Source: JABFRJ01 sp963847145
Lineage (GTDB): Bacteria; Pseudomonadota; Alphaproteobacteria; Rhizobiales; Hyphomicrobiaceae
Length of the DNA: 64,000 bases
Assembly: GCA_963847145.1 (NCBI GenBank)
Contig: CAWJYN010000007.1
Location: 1,059,288-1,123,287 of the forward strand
Reading direction: 5' to 3'
This document shows, one piece after another, positions 8,793 through 16,972 of the stretch. Within the stretch, counting starts at the first letter, position 1. Each line of letters begins with the position of its first letter. The notes under the pieces were generated by a model, which had not been told where the DNA came from, searched no databases, and saw nothing but the letters and a program-made list of their open reading frames with translations. Position numbers and translations under genes: made by a program.

Positions 8793-10034
8793 TCACACTT
8801 TCGCGTTGGTGTACTTCTTCATTTCGATGCGGGCGATGGCGCGGTTGTGCACTTCGTCGGGGCCGTCGGCGAGCCGCAAGGTGCGGATGTGCGCGTACTT
8901 CTTGGCGAGGCCGAAGTCGCTGGTGACGCCGCCGCCGCCGTGCGCCTGGATGGCGTCGTCGATGATGCGCAGCGCCATGCGCGGGCCAGCCACTTTGATC
9001 ATGGCGATTTCCTGCTGGGCTGCTTTGTTGCCGACTTTGTCCATCATGTCGGCGGCCTTCAGGCACAGCAGCCGGTTCATCTCGATGTCGATGCGGGCTT
9101 CGGCGATGCGCTGCTCCCAGATGGACTGTTCGATGACGCGCTTGCCGAAAGCGGTGCGGCTGGAGAGCCGCTTGATCATCTTTTCGAGCGCGATCTCGGC
9201 GGCGCCGATGGTCCGCATGCAGTGATGGATGCGGCCGGGACCGAGGCGGCCTTGGGCGATCTCGAAGCCGCGGCCTTCGCCAAGCAGCATGTTGTCGACG
9301 GGCACACGGACGTTTTCGAGCAGCACTTCGGCGTGGCCATGGGGCGCGTCGTCGTAGCCGAAGACCGGCAACATGCGCAGCACTTTCACGCCCTTGGTGT
9401 CGAGCGGCACGAGGATCTGCGACTGCTGCTTGTGGGGCACGGCGGCGGTGTCGGTCTTGCCCATCAGGATGGCGATTTTGCAGCGCGGATCGCCGACTCC
9501 GGATGACCACCATTTGCGGCCGTTGATGACGTAGTGGTCGCCGTCGCGTTTGATGGAGGTTTCGATGTTGGTGGCGTCAGAGGAGGCCACGGCGGGCTCA
9601 GTCATGAGGAAGGCGGAGCGGATCTCGCCCTTCATGAGCGGTTTAAGCCATTGTTCTTTCTGTTTCGCAGTTCCGTAGCGGTGGAACACTTCCATGTTGC
9701 CGGTATCAGGTGCCGAACAATTGAAGACTTCGGACGCCCAGAAGATACGACCCATTTCTTCCGAGCACATGGCGTACTCAAGGTTGGTGAGGCCGGCACC
9801 CTTATACTCGGCAGTGTCATGCTCCTTGTTGGGGGGCATGAAGAGGTTCCATAGGCCTTCCTTGTGGGCGATCTTCTTCAAGTCTTCGAGGATGGGCACG
9901 ACCTGCCACCGGTTGGCACCGAAGGCCTCCATCTGTTTGTCGTAGGTGGCTTCGTTTGGATACACATGCTTGACCATGAAGGCCCGCACCCGGTCGCGCC
10001 ATTGGGTCTGGCGTTCCGACATCGAGAAATCCAT
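8793..10034 (-). CDS. Acyl-CoA dehydrogenase family protein (ACAD10/11-like)
   Basis: A 413-residue flavoprotein of full family length. It shows the N-terminal helical domain (RVRAFMVKHVYPNEATYD), the FAD-contacting FLMTEPAVASSDATN, the mid-domain INGRKWWSSGVGDPRC, and the C-terminal QAHGGGGVTSDFGLA and LADGPDEVH signatures. That pattern is the ACAD10/11-like subgroup, which handles unusual or branched acyl-CoAs. The DGPDEVH form replaces the usual C-terminal EGT motif, so the catalytic base must be assigned by alignment. AAAGGA lies 7 bases before the ATG. It is followed by the hairpin at 8730-8761. Confidence 0.93.
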   Translation of the reverse strand: MDFSMSERQTQWRDRVRAFMVKHVYPNEATYDKQMEAFGANRWQVVPILEDLKKIAHKEGLWNLFMPPNKEHDTAEYKGAGLTNLEYAMCSEEMGRIFWASEVFNCSAPDTGNMEVFHRYGTAKQKEQWLKPLMKGEIRSAFLMTEPAVASSDATNIETSIKRDGDHYVINGRKWWSSGVGDPRCKIAILMGKTDTAAVPHKQQSQILVPLDTKGVKVLRMLPVFGYDDAPHGHAEVLLENVRVPVDNMLLGEGRGFEIAQGRLGPGRIHHCMRTIGAAEIALEKMIKRLSSRTAFGKRVIEQSIWEQRIAEARIDIEMNRLLCLKAADMMDKVGNKAAQQEIAMIKVAGPRMALRIIDDAIQAHGGGGVTSDFGLAKKYAHIRTLRLADGPDEVHNRAIARIEMKKYTNAKV

Positions 10035-10464
10035 GTGGGGGTCCTTTCAGGGCAGCGTTGCGCCCAGGGTGGCGCGGATGACAGAAAAGTTGAACACCGC
10101 GAACCTTGCGCAGCGCGATCGCAAGGCGCAAGAGTGCAAGAACGAAATATTTTGTGATCGGCGGCGTTTTGCGCGCACGTGATCTGCACACTGACCCTGA
10201 CCGTGCGCGGAAACGCGGGCGCGGCGTGGCCCCTTGCGCGGTGACAGCGCACCCTGCAAGGCAACGTTCAAGCGCAATTTCAATGTGATGGGTTGTGGAG
10301 GCGGCGCACGGCGATAGCTGCGCCGATAGGAACGCTCACTCTGTTCCCGGATCATTTTGGCCCTCGCGGCCGCCCGCACATCACGACGCCGTTATCTACG
10401 TTTTGAGCCTTACGCAAGATCGCGTATTGCCAGGGGGCAGTTCTTAAGGCATCTTTAGGTATAA

Positions 10465-10529
10465 GTCCTACGGATAAAGGACGTTGCATCATCATATTGA
10501 TGCAGGCTGGTATGACGGTCAGTTACCAG
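10465..10529. promoter_or_regulatory. Three tandem palindromes upstream of the LuxR-type gene
   Basis: Within 65 bases there are three different inverted repeats: GTCCT-N8-AGGAC (10465-10482), TGCATCA-N6-TGATGCA (10485-10504) and CTGGTA-N11-TACCAG (10507-10529). The surroundings are the most AT-rich part of the 560-base gap and end 65 bases before the regulator's ATG. The layout suggests operators and/or a structured leader. The rest of the gap (10035-10464) shows no gene. Confidence 0.6.
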
Positions 10530-10594
10530 CCGAGGGCGAGTGAAGTGCACAAATGGGCGATGTTTGAAGCATTTTGTTCAGAAGAGTGGGCGTC

Positions 10595-11374
10595 ATGGAC
10601 AAACAATCGGAACTGCTAGTGGGCAACCTGTCTGAAAGCGCACTGCACGGTGCTGGTCATAGTTCTGGTCCTGAGAGTGACGAGCTAAGGCGGATGGTCA
10701 ACGGCGACGAGAGTTCGCGCCAAATGATCTCCCGGGTTGCGGTGATCGAGCGGCGCTCGTTGATGCGGGAATGCCTGATCAGATCGCTGGCTGCCGCGAC
10801 GGGGTGGACTGTAGTGGCCTATCCGTCGGCAGCAGCGTGGCTGGACGTGGCCGATAAGATGCCGGTCTCGCTGGTGGTGTTGTGCCTCGGCCAACCCGGT
10901 GCGGCGACCGATGAGGATGCGGATATTGCCCGGCTCGCCGAGCTCTCGGCGCTGGCGCCCGTGGCGCTGATGGCGGACTCTGAAGATCCATCGCATATTG
11001 TTGGTGCGCTTGAGCGCCATGTCCGCGGATACATCCCGACGAGCTTGCCGCTGCATGTGGCTGTCGAGGCGATGCGGTTGGTGCGCGCTGGTGGCGTCTA
11101 TGTGCCGGCCAGCAGCTTGATCGCGTCGCAGAAATCGCAGGTCGAGACGGACGACGACAATCCGAAGTCGGTGTCGATGTTCACCACCCGGCAATTGGCC
11201 GTCATTGCTGCCTTGCGTAAGGGTAAAGCAAACAAAATTATCGCGTATGAATTGAACATGCGCGAGAGCACGGTCAAAGTGCATGTGCGCAACATCATGA
11301 AAAAGCTCAAGGCGCGCAACCGCACCGAAGTGGCCTATCTCGCCAACACCATGCTGTCGGGCGATAAGCGCTAA
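10595..11374 (+). CDS. LuxR/NarL-type transcription regulator with degenerate receiver domain
   Basis: A 259-residue regulator. The C-terminal 65 residues are a LuxR-type helix-turn-helix (FTTRQLAVIAALRKGKANKI then ESTVKVHVRNIMKKL). Residues about 45-175 look like a response-regulator receiver (RVAVIERRSLMRECLIRSL...), but the strand that should end in the phospho-accepting Asp reads SLVVLCLGQPG, with Cys in that place. So it is probably not controlled by ordinary phosphorylation. The ATG at 10595 is preceded by AGAAGAG. It is followed by an ExoY-type sugar transferase, so a role in exopolysaccharide control is plausible but inferred. Tandem palindromes upstream suggest autoregulation. Confidence 0.85.
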   Translation: MDKQSELLVGNLSESALHGAGHSSGPESDELRRMVNGDESSRQMISRVAVIERRSLMRECLIRSLAAATGWTVVAYPSAAAWLDVADKMPVSLVVLCLGQPGAATDEDADIARLAELSALAPVALMADSEDPSHIVGALERHVRGYIPTSLPLHVAVEAMRLVRAGGVYVPASSLIASQKSQVETDDDNPKSVSMFTTRQLAVIAALRKGKANKIIAYELNMRESTVKVHVRNIMKKLKARNRTEVAYLANTMLSGDKR

Positions 11375-11469
11375 TCTTAGCCGGAGTAGACTGGGCCGGA
11401 GGAGACTGGTGCGCGTTCTTTTGCGCGCCAGGCCAGCCGCGTGCACGGTGGCCAGCGTACCCAACAACA

Positions 11470-11530
11470 CAAGCAGACCGAAATCCTCATGGCAGACCCT
11501 GAAATCCTCGTGGCAGGTGCTGCGGGGACG
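11470..11530. repeat. Short direct repeat before the sugar transferase gene
   Basis: Two 21-base copies (GAAATCCTCATGGCAGACCC / GAAATCCTCGTGGCAGGTGC) lie back to back at about 11479-11521. A second small direct repeat (CCGGAGTAGACTGGG / CCGGAGGAGACTGG) is at 11381-11410. They lie in the 260-base gap before the transferase, whose right end (11590-11650) is AT-rich and probably holds the promoter. Confidence 0.5.
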
Positions 11531-11634
11531 TTAACCAGTTTTTTCGCGGCAGCCGTCACGTGCGGTTACGGCGTGGGCGGAAGACCGCGCTAAATACGTG
11601 ACTTTCTACTTAGTCTTACCGATACTTTCTCATA

Positions 11635-12564
11635 TTGCTTACCACCTTTGCTCAACTTGTTTGGCGGGTGGGTCCGGACCATTTTGCGTTAATCATTAGC
11701 CGTCCCGGTCCAAGCGACCCGTACCGCCCAACCCCCCAGGTGGTTCCAGTGCCTCTCAGCCCCGTGCGTAGCAGTGCAGACCCGACCGTGGCCGATGCCG
11801 AAGGGGCGGCGGACGGCAGCCGCGTGCACCGTGTGCGGCCGTCGGTTGCGGCGCTCGGATTTCCGCTGACGATGGCCTCATCGATGCTGGGTCCGACCAG
11901 CATGGCCGCCAACAGGGAGCCGGTGGGTGGGAGAGTAGGGTTTCCGCCGGGTTATGGCCGAACAATCAAGCGGGCAATGGATGTGGTGATTGCCGGCAGC
12001 ATGTTGGTTCTTCTGTCGCCAGTGCTGCTGATGGTGGCGGTGCTGGTGCGCAGCCGAATGGGCGGGGATATCCTCTTTTCTCAGCCGCGGGTGGGCCGCG
12101 ACGGCAAGACTTTCGCCTGCCACAAATTCCGGACGATGGTGGACAACGGCCAAGCTATTTTGGATGCCCATTTCGCACGGTTCCCGGACGCCAAGAGGGA
12201 GTGGGACGAGACCCGCAAACTCAAGGACGATCCGCGGGTGACGCCGCTTGGGCGCATCCTCCGCAAGTCGAGTTTGGATGAATTGCCCCAGCTTTACAAC
12301 GTGTTAACTGGGGATATGAGCTGTGTGGGGCCGCGGCCGATCGTGCCGGTTGAGCTGGAAAAGTACGGCGCTAACAAAGCCGATTATCTGAGTGTGCGTC
12401 CGGGGCTGACCGGCGCCTGGCAGATCAGCGGGCGGAGCCAGCTGAGCTATGCCGAGCGTGTGCGGCTTGACGCTGACTACGTTCGTAATTGGTCGCTGAA
12501 GCGGGACATCGTGATCTTGCTCAAGACCATTCCAGCGGTCGCCAAGTTCGAGGAAGCGGCCTGA
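11635..12564 (+). CDS. Undecaprenyl-phosphate sugar-1-phosphate transferase (ExoY/PssA type)
   Basis: A bacterial sugar transferase that puts the first sugar phosphate of an exopolysaccharide repeat on undecaprenyl phosphate at the inner membrane. The catalytic part begins near residue 110 with IKRAMDVVIAG and one membrane helix (MLVLLSPVLLMVAVLV), then ILFSQPRVGRDGKTFACHKF, the LGRILRKSSLDELPQLYNV signature and CVGPRP. The first 80-100 residues are unlike the family and may be untranslated; an ATG at 11872 would give a normal-length protein, while the frame is open to a TTG at 11635. No other polysaccharide genes are near, so it is an isolated priming transferase beside a LuxR-type regulator. 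Confidence 0.88.
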   Translation: MLTTFAQLVWRVGPDHFALIISRPGPSDPYRPTPQVVPVPLSPVRSSADPTVADAEGAADGSRVHRVRPSVAALGFPLTMASSMLGPTSMAANREPVGGRVGFPPGYGRTIKRAMDVVIAGSMLVLLSPVLLMVAVLVRSRMGGDILFSQPRVGRDGKTFACHKFRTMVDNGQAILDAHFARFPDAKREWDETRKLKDDPRVTPLGRILRKSSLDELPQLYNVLTGDMSCVGPRPIVPVELEKYGANKADYLSVRPGLTGAWQISGRSQLSYAERVRLDADYVRNWSLKRDIVILLKTIPAVAKFEEAA

Positions 12565-12583
12565 GACTGGCAGGATGGCGGCG

Positions 12584-12808
12584 TTAACGCCGTGAAAGCC
12601 CCGCACCTGCCAGGAAACCACCCTGCAGGCAGACGAGGGTGGCGCCCATGCGCGCGACTGTGCCGAGCAGGCTCCAGCCGTTGACGATGGCGAGCGCCAC
12701 AAGCAGCGCGAAAACGAGGACCGAAGCCGTGGCCAAGGCAGCCGCTTTGAGCCGCAAACCTAGTCCCAGGCCGATGAGTGCGGAGACGGGAAATATCAAG
12801 TAGACCAC
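12584..12808 (-). CDS. Small membrane protein (hypothetical)
   Basis: A possible 74-residue protein starting at a GTG (12808). Nearly all of it is hydrophobic: about three segments (VYLIFPVSALIGLGLGLRL, AALATASVLVFALLVALAIV, RMGATLVCLQGGFLAGAGL). It looks like a small inner-membrane protein and is convergent with the sugar transferase, ending 20 bases after it. The frame is open further upstream (to 13036), but that part is Arg-rich and looks non-coding. I do not recognise a family. Confidence 0.5.
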   Translation of the reverse strand: MVYLIFPVSALIGLGLGLRLKAAALATASVLVFALLVALAIVNGWSLLGTVARMGATLVCLQGGFLAGAGLSRR

Positions 12809-13500
12809 GTTTGGTTTTGTGTTCGGTTCGGTGAAACAGGAACGAAACCACTTAAAACGACTCAACAATACATATTGGCATGCTCTGCCGTCTGACGGCG
12901 CTGCGCAAGAGGCATCTCGGGATAGCACGCGTCTGGCATCTGCACGCCGGCGGCTTCGTTTCTTATCTTCGCGTTGCGTGGCGGGGCCACGGCGGCACTG
13001 TCTGGGGAGTTTGGGGCCACCCTGCCATGGAACCATCGCCTGCTGGCCTTATCGTGGCGATGGTGTTGCCTGTTGCGGGCCATTTGATGGGGCAGCGACT
13101 AGCGCCGGCCTTTTTGCGCCTTGGCGTAACAGACAACGGCGATTGCCACCCACCGTGCCTTCGCTCGGGGCTTATCGGCGCAATCGGTGCCGTTGTTTGG
13201 GCCCTCTTTTGGGCCCTCTGTGGATGGCCGCCGGCCTCTGGCGCTTGGGGCCATGGCGCGCTGGGGCGCGCGTGATCTCCGGACCGTCGTCTTGTCGAGC
13301 GCTGGGCACGCTGGACTTCCATGGCACGCTGGGCACCACGCTGGGCACGACCCTGGGCACGACCCTGGGCACGCTGGGCGCCCTGGGTGATGTGGGTCTA
13401 TCGGCCGATGCAATGGTCGGTCGCTATCTCGTGCCGCGCCTGTTGGTGGGGCCGCGCGAAAACATCCGCGACCGCACTCAAGACCGCGCTGGCGTGCGCG
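12809..13500. other. Repeat-rich stretch without a convincing gene
   Basis: About 690 bases with open frames on both strands but no recognisable protein. The composition is skewed to TGGGC/GGGCC words, e.g. GGGCCCTCTTTTGGGCCCTC at about 13199-13220. A tandem array lies at 13327-13387. The plus frame has a hydrophobic patch (SPAGLIVAMVLPVAGHLMG) that could be part of a decayed membrane protein, but I would not call a gene. Confidence 0.4.
13327..13387. repeat. Tandem repeat of a 12-base unit (CTGGGCACGACC-like)
   Basis: About five imperfect copies of CTGGGCACGACC / CTGGGCACCACG / CTGGGCACG. All three plus frames stay open through it, giving GTLGTT, ARPWAR or HAGHDPG-type repeats, so the array keeps reading frames open by chance. 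Its 12-base period is a multiple of three, as in coding minisatellites. Confidence 0.7.
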
Positions 13501-13746
13501 TCAGCGGTTGGCCGTGATGGTCATGCAGGCAGGCACGTCGAGGAACGGACGGTGCGCTTCGCGGTAGGCGTCGGCGCGGCTGAGGCCGACATCGGCGAGC
13601 ATTCGGTCATCGAGGGCCATCAGGGCGCGGCGCTCGCGGCGGACGGTGAGGGCCTTGGAGATGCGGCCGAGAAGGCTGGCGGGGGCCACGGTGTCGGTGC
13701 AGGCAGCGGTGGCGACTGCGGCGTGGGCGGGGGTGCTCATGGTCAT
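13501..13746 (-). CDS. DUF1127 (YjiS-like) small protein
   Basis: An 81-residue protein with the DUF1127 domain in its second half: RISKALTVRRERRALMALDD followed by RMLADVGLSRADAYREA. DUF1127 proteins are small Arg-rich cytoplasmic proteins common in alpha- and gammaproteobacteria; some bind RNA and affect phosphate or carbon metabolism. It is divergent from a LysR-type gene, an arrangement often seen in Rhizobiales, so that regulator probably controls it. Confidence 0.85.
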   Translation of the reverse strand: MTMSTPAHAAVATAACTDTVAPASLLGRISKALTVRRERRALMALDDRMLADVGLSRADAYREAHRPFLDVPACMTITANR

Positions 13747-14004
13747 CTCGTTTTGGATGGGGGCCTGATTGGCTTCTAATCCGCGCTGGCCGACTTTGCG
13801 GCGGTCCAGCGGTGCTCATGAACAGACTTATCGCAGAAGTCCTTGCATAACGAAAACGAATGTTCTTAATGTATGACATAGCGAACACTTAAGGATCGGC
13901 CCCTCATTGTGTGAAGCGGGTGTGAACGTGGCGGGTGCCTGAGCGGGGACAGCTCGTCGCACCGGGCAAGAACGCGGGGCTCGCATGTGTGAAACGAGGT
14001 CAAG

Positions 14005-14931
14005 ATGATGCACCGGGACATCGATATCGCCTTGCTCAGGGCTTTCACGGCGGTGGTCGACACCGGCAGCGTGACCGCAGCGGCGCGGCTGCTGAACCGG
14101 ACGCAGGCGGCGGTTAGCCTGCAGATCAAGCGGCTGGAAGATATGCTCGGCCAATCGCTGTTCGCCCGCGAGCACCGGCGGCTGACGCTGGCGCCGGCGG
14201 GCGAGCGGTTGCTGGTCAATGCGCAGCGGCTGGTGGCGTTGAACGACGCCGTTTTCGGGCAGATGACGACGCGGGAGTTCGAGGGTGAGGTTCGCTTCGG
14301 GGTGCCCACCGACATCGTGCGGACCTATATTCCGCCAATCCTCCGGCGTTTTAATGCGTCCTGGCCGCACGTCCGGGTGACGCTGCAACTGGGGAACTCA
14401 AGCCGGCTGCTGGATGCCTACGAGGCGGGCAAGCTGGATCTTACGCTGACGACCGATCATGCGCCGAACGGGCGGGCGGAGATGCTGCGGGTCGATCATC
14501 TGGTGTGGACCGGGGCGCCCAAGGGCGTGGCACATCTGGCCGATCCGCTGCCGATTGCCATTGGCGACGCGACTTGCCGGTTCCGGCCGGTGGTCTTGGA
14601 GGCGCTGCGCAAGGCGGGGCGTGACTGGCGGATGGTGCTGGAGCTGTCGAACCAAGTGGCGCAGGACGCGACGGTGGGTGCCGGGATTGCGGTGAGTGCT
14701 GAACTCAGGGATTCCGTCTGGCCGCCGCTGGTGATCCTGGGGCCGGAATCGGGTCTGCCGCCGTTGGCACAGTTCCTGATCAACATGCATACGCCAACCG
14801 CCGGAACAAATCCTATTGCCGATGCCTTGGCCGGGCATGTGCGGGCTGAGTTCAAGCAACGGTTTGGGGCCGGCGCGAAGGTCGAGCAAGGCCCTGGACG
14901 GACAACGCGCCCAAAAGGGCGCGCTGCTTGA
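14005..14931 (+). CDS. LysR-type transcriptional regulator
   Basis: A 308-residue LysR regulator. The winged helix-turn-helix is at residues 7-66 (LLRAFTAVVDTGSVTAAARL then QAAVSLQIKRLEDMLGQ, then LFAREHRRLTLAPAGERLL). The rest is the periplasmic-binding-like effector domain (GEVRFGVPTDIV, YIPPILRRFNASWPHVRV). A GAGG ribosome site precedes tandem ATGs (14005, 14008). It is divergent from the DUF1127 gene over a 258-base gap, the usual place for LysR binding sites, and probably regulates that gene and itself. The effector is unknown. Confidence 0.93.
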   Translation: MMHRDIDIALLRAFTAVVDTGSVTAAARLLNRTQAAVSLQIKRLEDMLGQSLFAREHRRLTLAPAGERLLVNAQRLVALNDAVFGQMTTREFEGEVRFGVPTDIVRTYIPPILRRFNASWPHVRVTLQLGNSSRLLDAYEAGKLDLTLTTDHAPNGRAEMLRVDHLVWTGAPKGVAHLADPLPIAIGDATCRFRPVVLEALRKAGRDWRMVLELSNQVAQDATVGAGIAVSAELRDSVWPPLVILGPESGLPPLAQFLINMHTPTAGTNPIADALAGHVRAEFKQRFGAGAKVEQGPGRTTRPKGRAA

Positions 14932-14952
14932 GGGAAAAAGGCCTATTCACTA

Positions 14953-15423
14953 TCAGTTCGACGTGCCGGAGCGGGGCGCGGTGCCGTCTTTGCGCTTGAG
15001 GCCGTACTGGTCTTCGAGCTGCTGGCGCAGCTCGCGGATTTCGCTGCGGACGGTTTGGTACTGCAGCGCGCTGGTGCCGAAGTTCCAGGATACGAACAGC
15101 AGGCCGGCGAAGACCGGCGCCAGGAACAGCGACACCTGCGAACCGACACGCAGGAACGACGTCCAGAGGATGGCTAATGCCAAGCCGAACAGGCCGATGG
15201 ACGACGCGGCGTAGATGCCGCCGTCAGCCCAGCGGGCCGCAGCGAACAGGGCGCCGATCAGGAATGACGCGAGGCCGATAAAGAACGGCAGGGTGGGGTG
15301 GCTCTCATGCCAGGCGCCCATGGGCCACTCATAGTGGCGGGCGAACGAGCGGTAGCCCATCAGGCTTAAGCCGAACCCGATCGCCGCCACAGCAAAGTAA
15401 AATGGAAGGTCGACGTAGATCAT
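14953..15423 (-). CDS. Membrane protein of unknown function
   Basis: A 156-residue protein with about four predicted membrane helices (FYFAVAAIGFGLSLMGY, LPFFIGLASFLIGALFAAA, IYAASSIGLFGLALAILW, SLFLAPVFAGLLFVSW) and a C-terminal charged coiled segment (VRSEIRELRQQLEDQYGLK) that would lie in the cytoplasm. I chose the ATG at 15423; the frame extends to 15540 but the extra residues are not membrane-like. No family is recognised. It is convergent with the LysR gene and ends 21 bases after it. Confidence 0.7.
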   Translation of the reverse strand: MIYVDLPFYFAVAAIGFGLSLMGYRSFARHYEWPMGAWHESHPTLPFFIGLASFLIGALFAAARWADGGIYAASSIGLFGLALAILWTSFLRVGSQVSLFLAPVFAGLLFVSWNFGTSALQYQTVRSEIRELRQQLEDQYGLKRKDGTAPRSGTSN

Positions 15424-15624
15424 GCGGGCAACTCCGGAGCCGTCGTGGGCCATCTGTCTGAATTGGGCGTCGCACTTGGGTGAGGCCACTATCAGATTGA
15501 TATCAGGCAGGAGTTTGACCGAATTCGCGGTGTTCGTCACCCCAGGCGTCGGAAAGTGGTCAACGGGCGGCAGGGCGAAGGGCGTCTTGCCGGGGTTAAC
15601 TATGGGCTCTGAAACGTAGAGAAC

Positions 15625-15650
15625 CCCGGGACAGGGTGAGCTGTCCCGGG
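15625..15650. terminator. Hairpin after the RTX gene (possible terminator)
   Basis: A 10-bp perfect stem CCCGGGACAG / CTGTCCCGGG with a 6-base loop lies some 43 bases beyond the RTX stop on the minus strand. The sequence after it on that strand (GTTCTCTACGTTTC) is only weakly T-rich, so termination is plausible but not certain. Confidence 0.55.
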
Positions 15651-15692
15651 GGCGGCGGTGTGGTGCGGCTTTCGGCCCGCTTAGTGGCCCGC

Positions 15693-16712
15693 TTAGTGGA
15701 AGGTGAAGTCGGCTTCGGAGACGTGGGCGGTGTCGACACCGACGAGGGTGATCGATTCCTGGCCCCAGGTGATGACGGCGTTGCCATCGACGTTGTCGGC
15801 GATCTTGAGATCCCCGAAGGCGTGCACCCCGGTGGCGGATCCGAAGTCGAGCTTGTCGCCCTGGAAGGCGTCGAAGTCGGCGATGGTGTCCTTGCCCGAG
15901 TGCAGTTCGTCGAAGACGAACTTGTCAGCACCAGTCCCGCCCGTCAGCAGGTCGTTGCCGAGGCCGCCTTGCAGCGTGTCGTTGCCAGCGCCGCCATCAA
16001 GACGGTCGTTGCCCAACCCGCCGGAGAGTTTGTCGTTGCCGGCGTCGCCGAACATCGTGTCGTTGCCTTGGCCGCCGCGCATCGTGTCGTTGCCGGTGCC
16101 GCCGTGCATCGTATCGTTGCCAGCATCGCCGAACATCGTGTCGTTGCCGGCGTCGCCGTACATCTGGTCATTGCCGGTGCCGCCATGCATCTCGTCGTTG
16201 CCGGTGCCACCGCGCATGGTGTCGTTACCAGCATCGCCGAAGAGCTTGTCGTTGCCCGCTCCGCCTTCGATGACGTCGTTGCCTGCGCCACCGCGGACGG
16301 TGTCGTTGCCAGCATCGCCGAACAGACGGTCGTTGCCCGCTCCGCCATCGATCAGGTCGTTGCCTGCGCCGCCACGGATCGTGTCGTTGCCGGCTTCGCC
16401 GAACAGACGGTCGTTGCCCGCTCCGCCATCGATCAGGTCGTTGCCTGCGCCGCCGCGGATCGTGTCGTTGCCGGCTTCGCCGAACAGACGGTCGTTGCCC
16501 GCGCCGCCGTCGATCAAGTCGTTGCCTGCGCCGCCGCGGATCGTGTCGTTGCCGGCTTCACCGAACAGGCGGTCGTTGCCCGCTTCGCCGTTGATGATGT
16601 CGTTGCCGGCGCCACCGCGAACGGTGTCGTTGCCAGCGCCGGCGTTGATGGTGTCGGCCAGCGCGGTGCCGGTGAGAACTTCAGCCTGAGCGGTGCCGGT
16701 GATGATAGCCAT
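15693..16712 (-). CDS. RTX (hemolysin-type calcium-binding repeat) protein
   Basis: A 339-residue protein made almost wholly of the calcium-binding nonapeptide GGxGNDxLx: I count 26 consecutive units from residue 25 to about 258, plus a last GTGADKFVF cap. There is no enzyme or adhesion domain. The C-terminal 70 residues (DTIADFDAFQGDKLDF ... SEADFTFH) resemble type I secretion signals, which end in a hydrophobic D-F-x-F motif. So it is probably secreted and folds into a beta-roll when it meets calcium. No type I secretion genes are in the window. An AGGAG precedes the ATG. The DNA carries near-identical 81-base repeats. Confidence 0.93.
   Translation of the reverse strand: MAIITGTAQAEVLTGTALADTINAGAGNDTVRGGAGNDIINGEAGNDRLFGEAGNDTIRGGAGNDLIDGGAGNDRLFGEAGNDTIRGGAGNDLIDGGAGNDRLFGEAGNDTIRGGAGNDLIDGGAGNDRLFGDAGNDTVRGGAGNDVIEGGAGNDKLFGDAGNDTMRGGTGNDEMHGGTGNDQMYGDAGNDTMFGDAGNDTMHGGTGNDTMRGGQGNDTMFGDAGNDKLSGGLGNDRLDGGAGNDTLQGGLGNDLLTGGTGADKFVFDELHSGKDTIADFDAFQGDKLDFGSATGVHAFGDLKIADNVDGNAVITWGQESITLVGVDTAHVSEADFTFH
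16305..16570. repeat. 81-base tandem repeats inside the RTX gene
   Basis: About three nearly identical 81-base copies, each coding for three nonapeptides (GNDRLFGEA / GNDTIRGGA / GNDLIDGGA). The near identity at synonymous positions points to recent unit duplication, and copy number is likely to vary between strains and be prone to mis-assembly. Confidence 0.8.
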
Positions 16713-16972
16713 GATACTGTCTCCTGGGGTTGGGGTGGGGTGATGAAAGGGACTAATTTAAGGGCTTTCTGAGTGTCGCCCGCGTCTTGCGTTGCGGCGC
16801 GGACCGGTGTCTCAGAAGGCGGGTTGAAGGCGGCGCTGTGGGTGTTGTGCGCTGTCCTCGTGACCTGGGGTGACAGTGCCGGATGCGACGCTGCCGCGCT
16901 GTTTCAGCGGGAACAGGGTGGAAAGAATTTGCGGAAGCTGTAGAAATTTTTGTCACAGAGTTGGGAGGTTCA

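Noticed and set aside
11489..11593. A 34-codon plus-strand frame (MADPEILVAGAAGTLTSFF) in the gap before the sugar transferase
   Set aside because: It has no Shine-Dalgarno, begins inside a direct repeat, and has no recognisable domain; a minus-strand frame is just as open.
12819..13517. Open frames of 100-230 residues on both strands
   Set aside because: They arise from TGGGC-type repeats and GC bias, overlap each other and look like no protein family.
15703..16772. Long plus-strand frames opposite the RTX gene
   Set aside because: They are shadows of the 27-base repeat; the minus frame has the known RTX nonapeptides.
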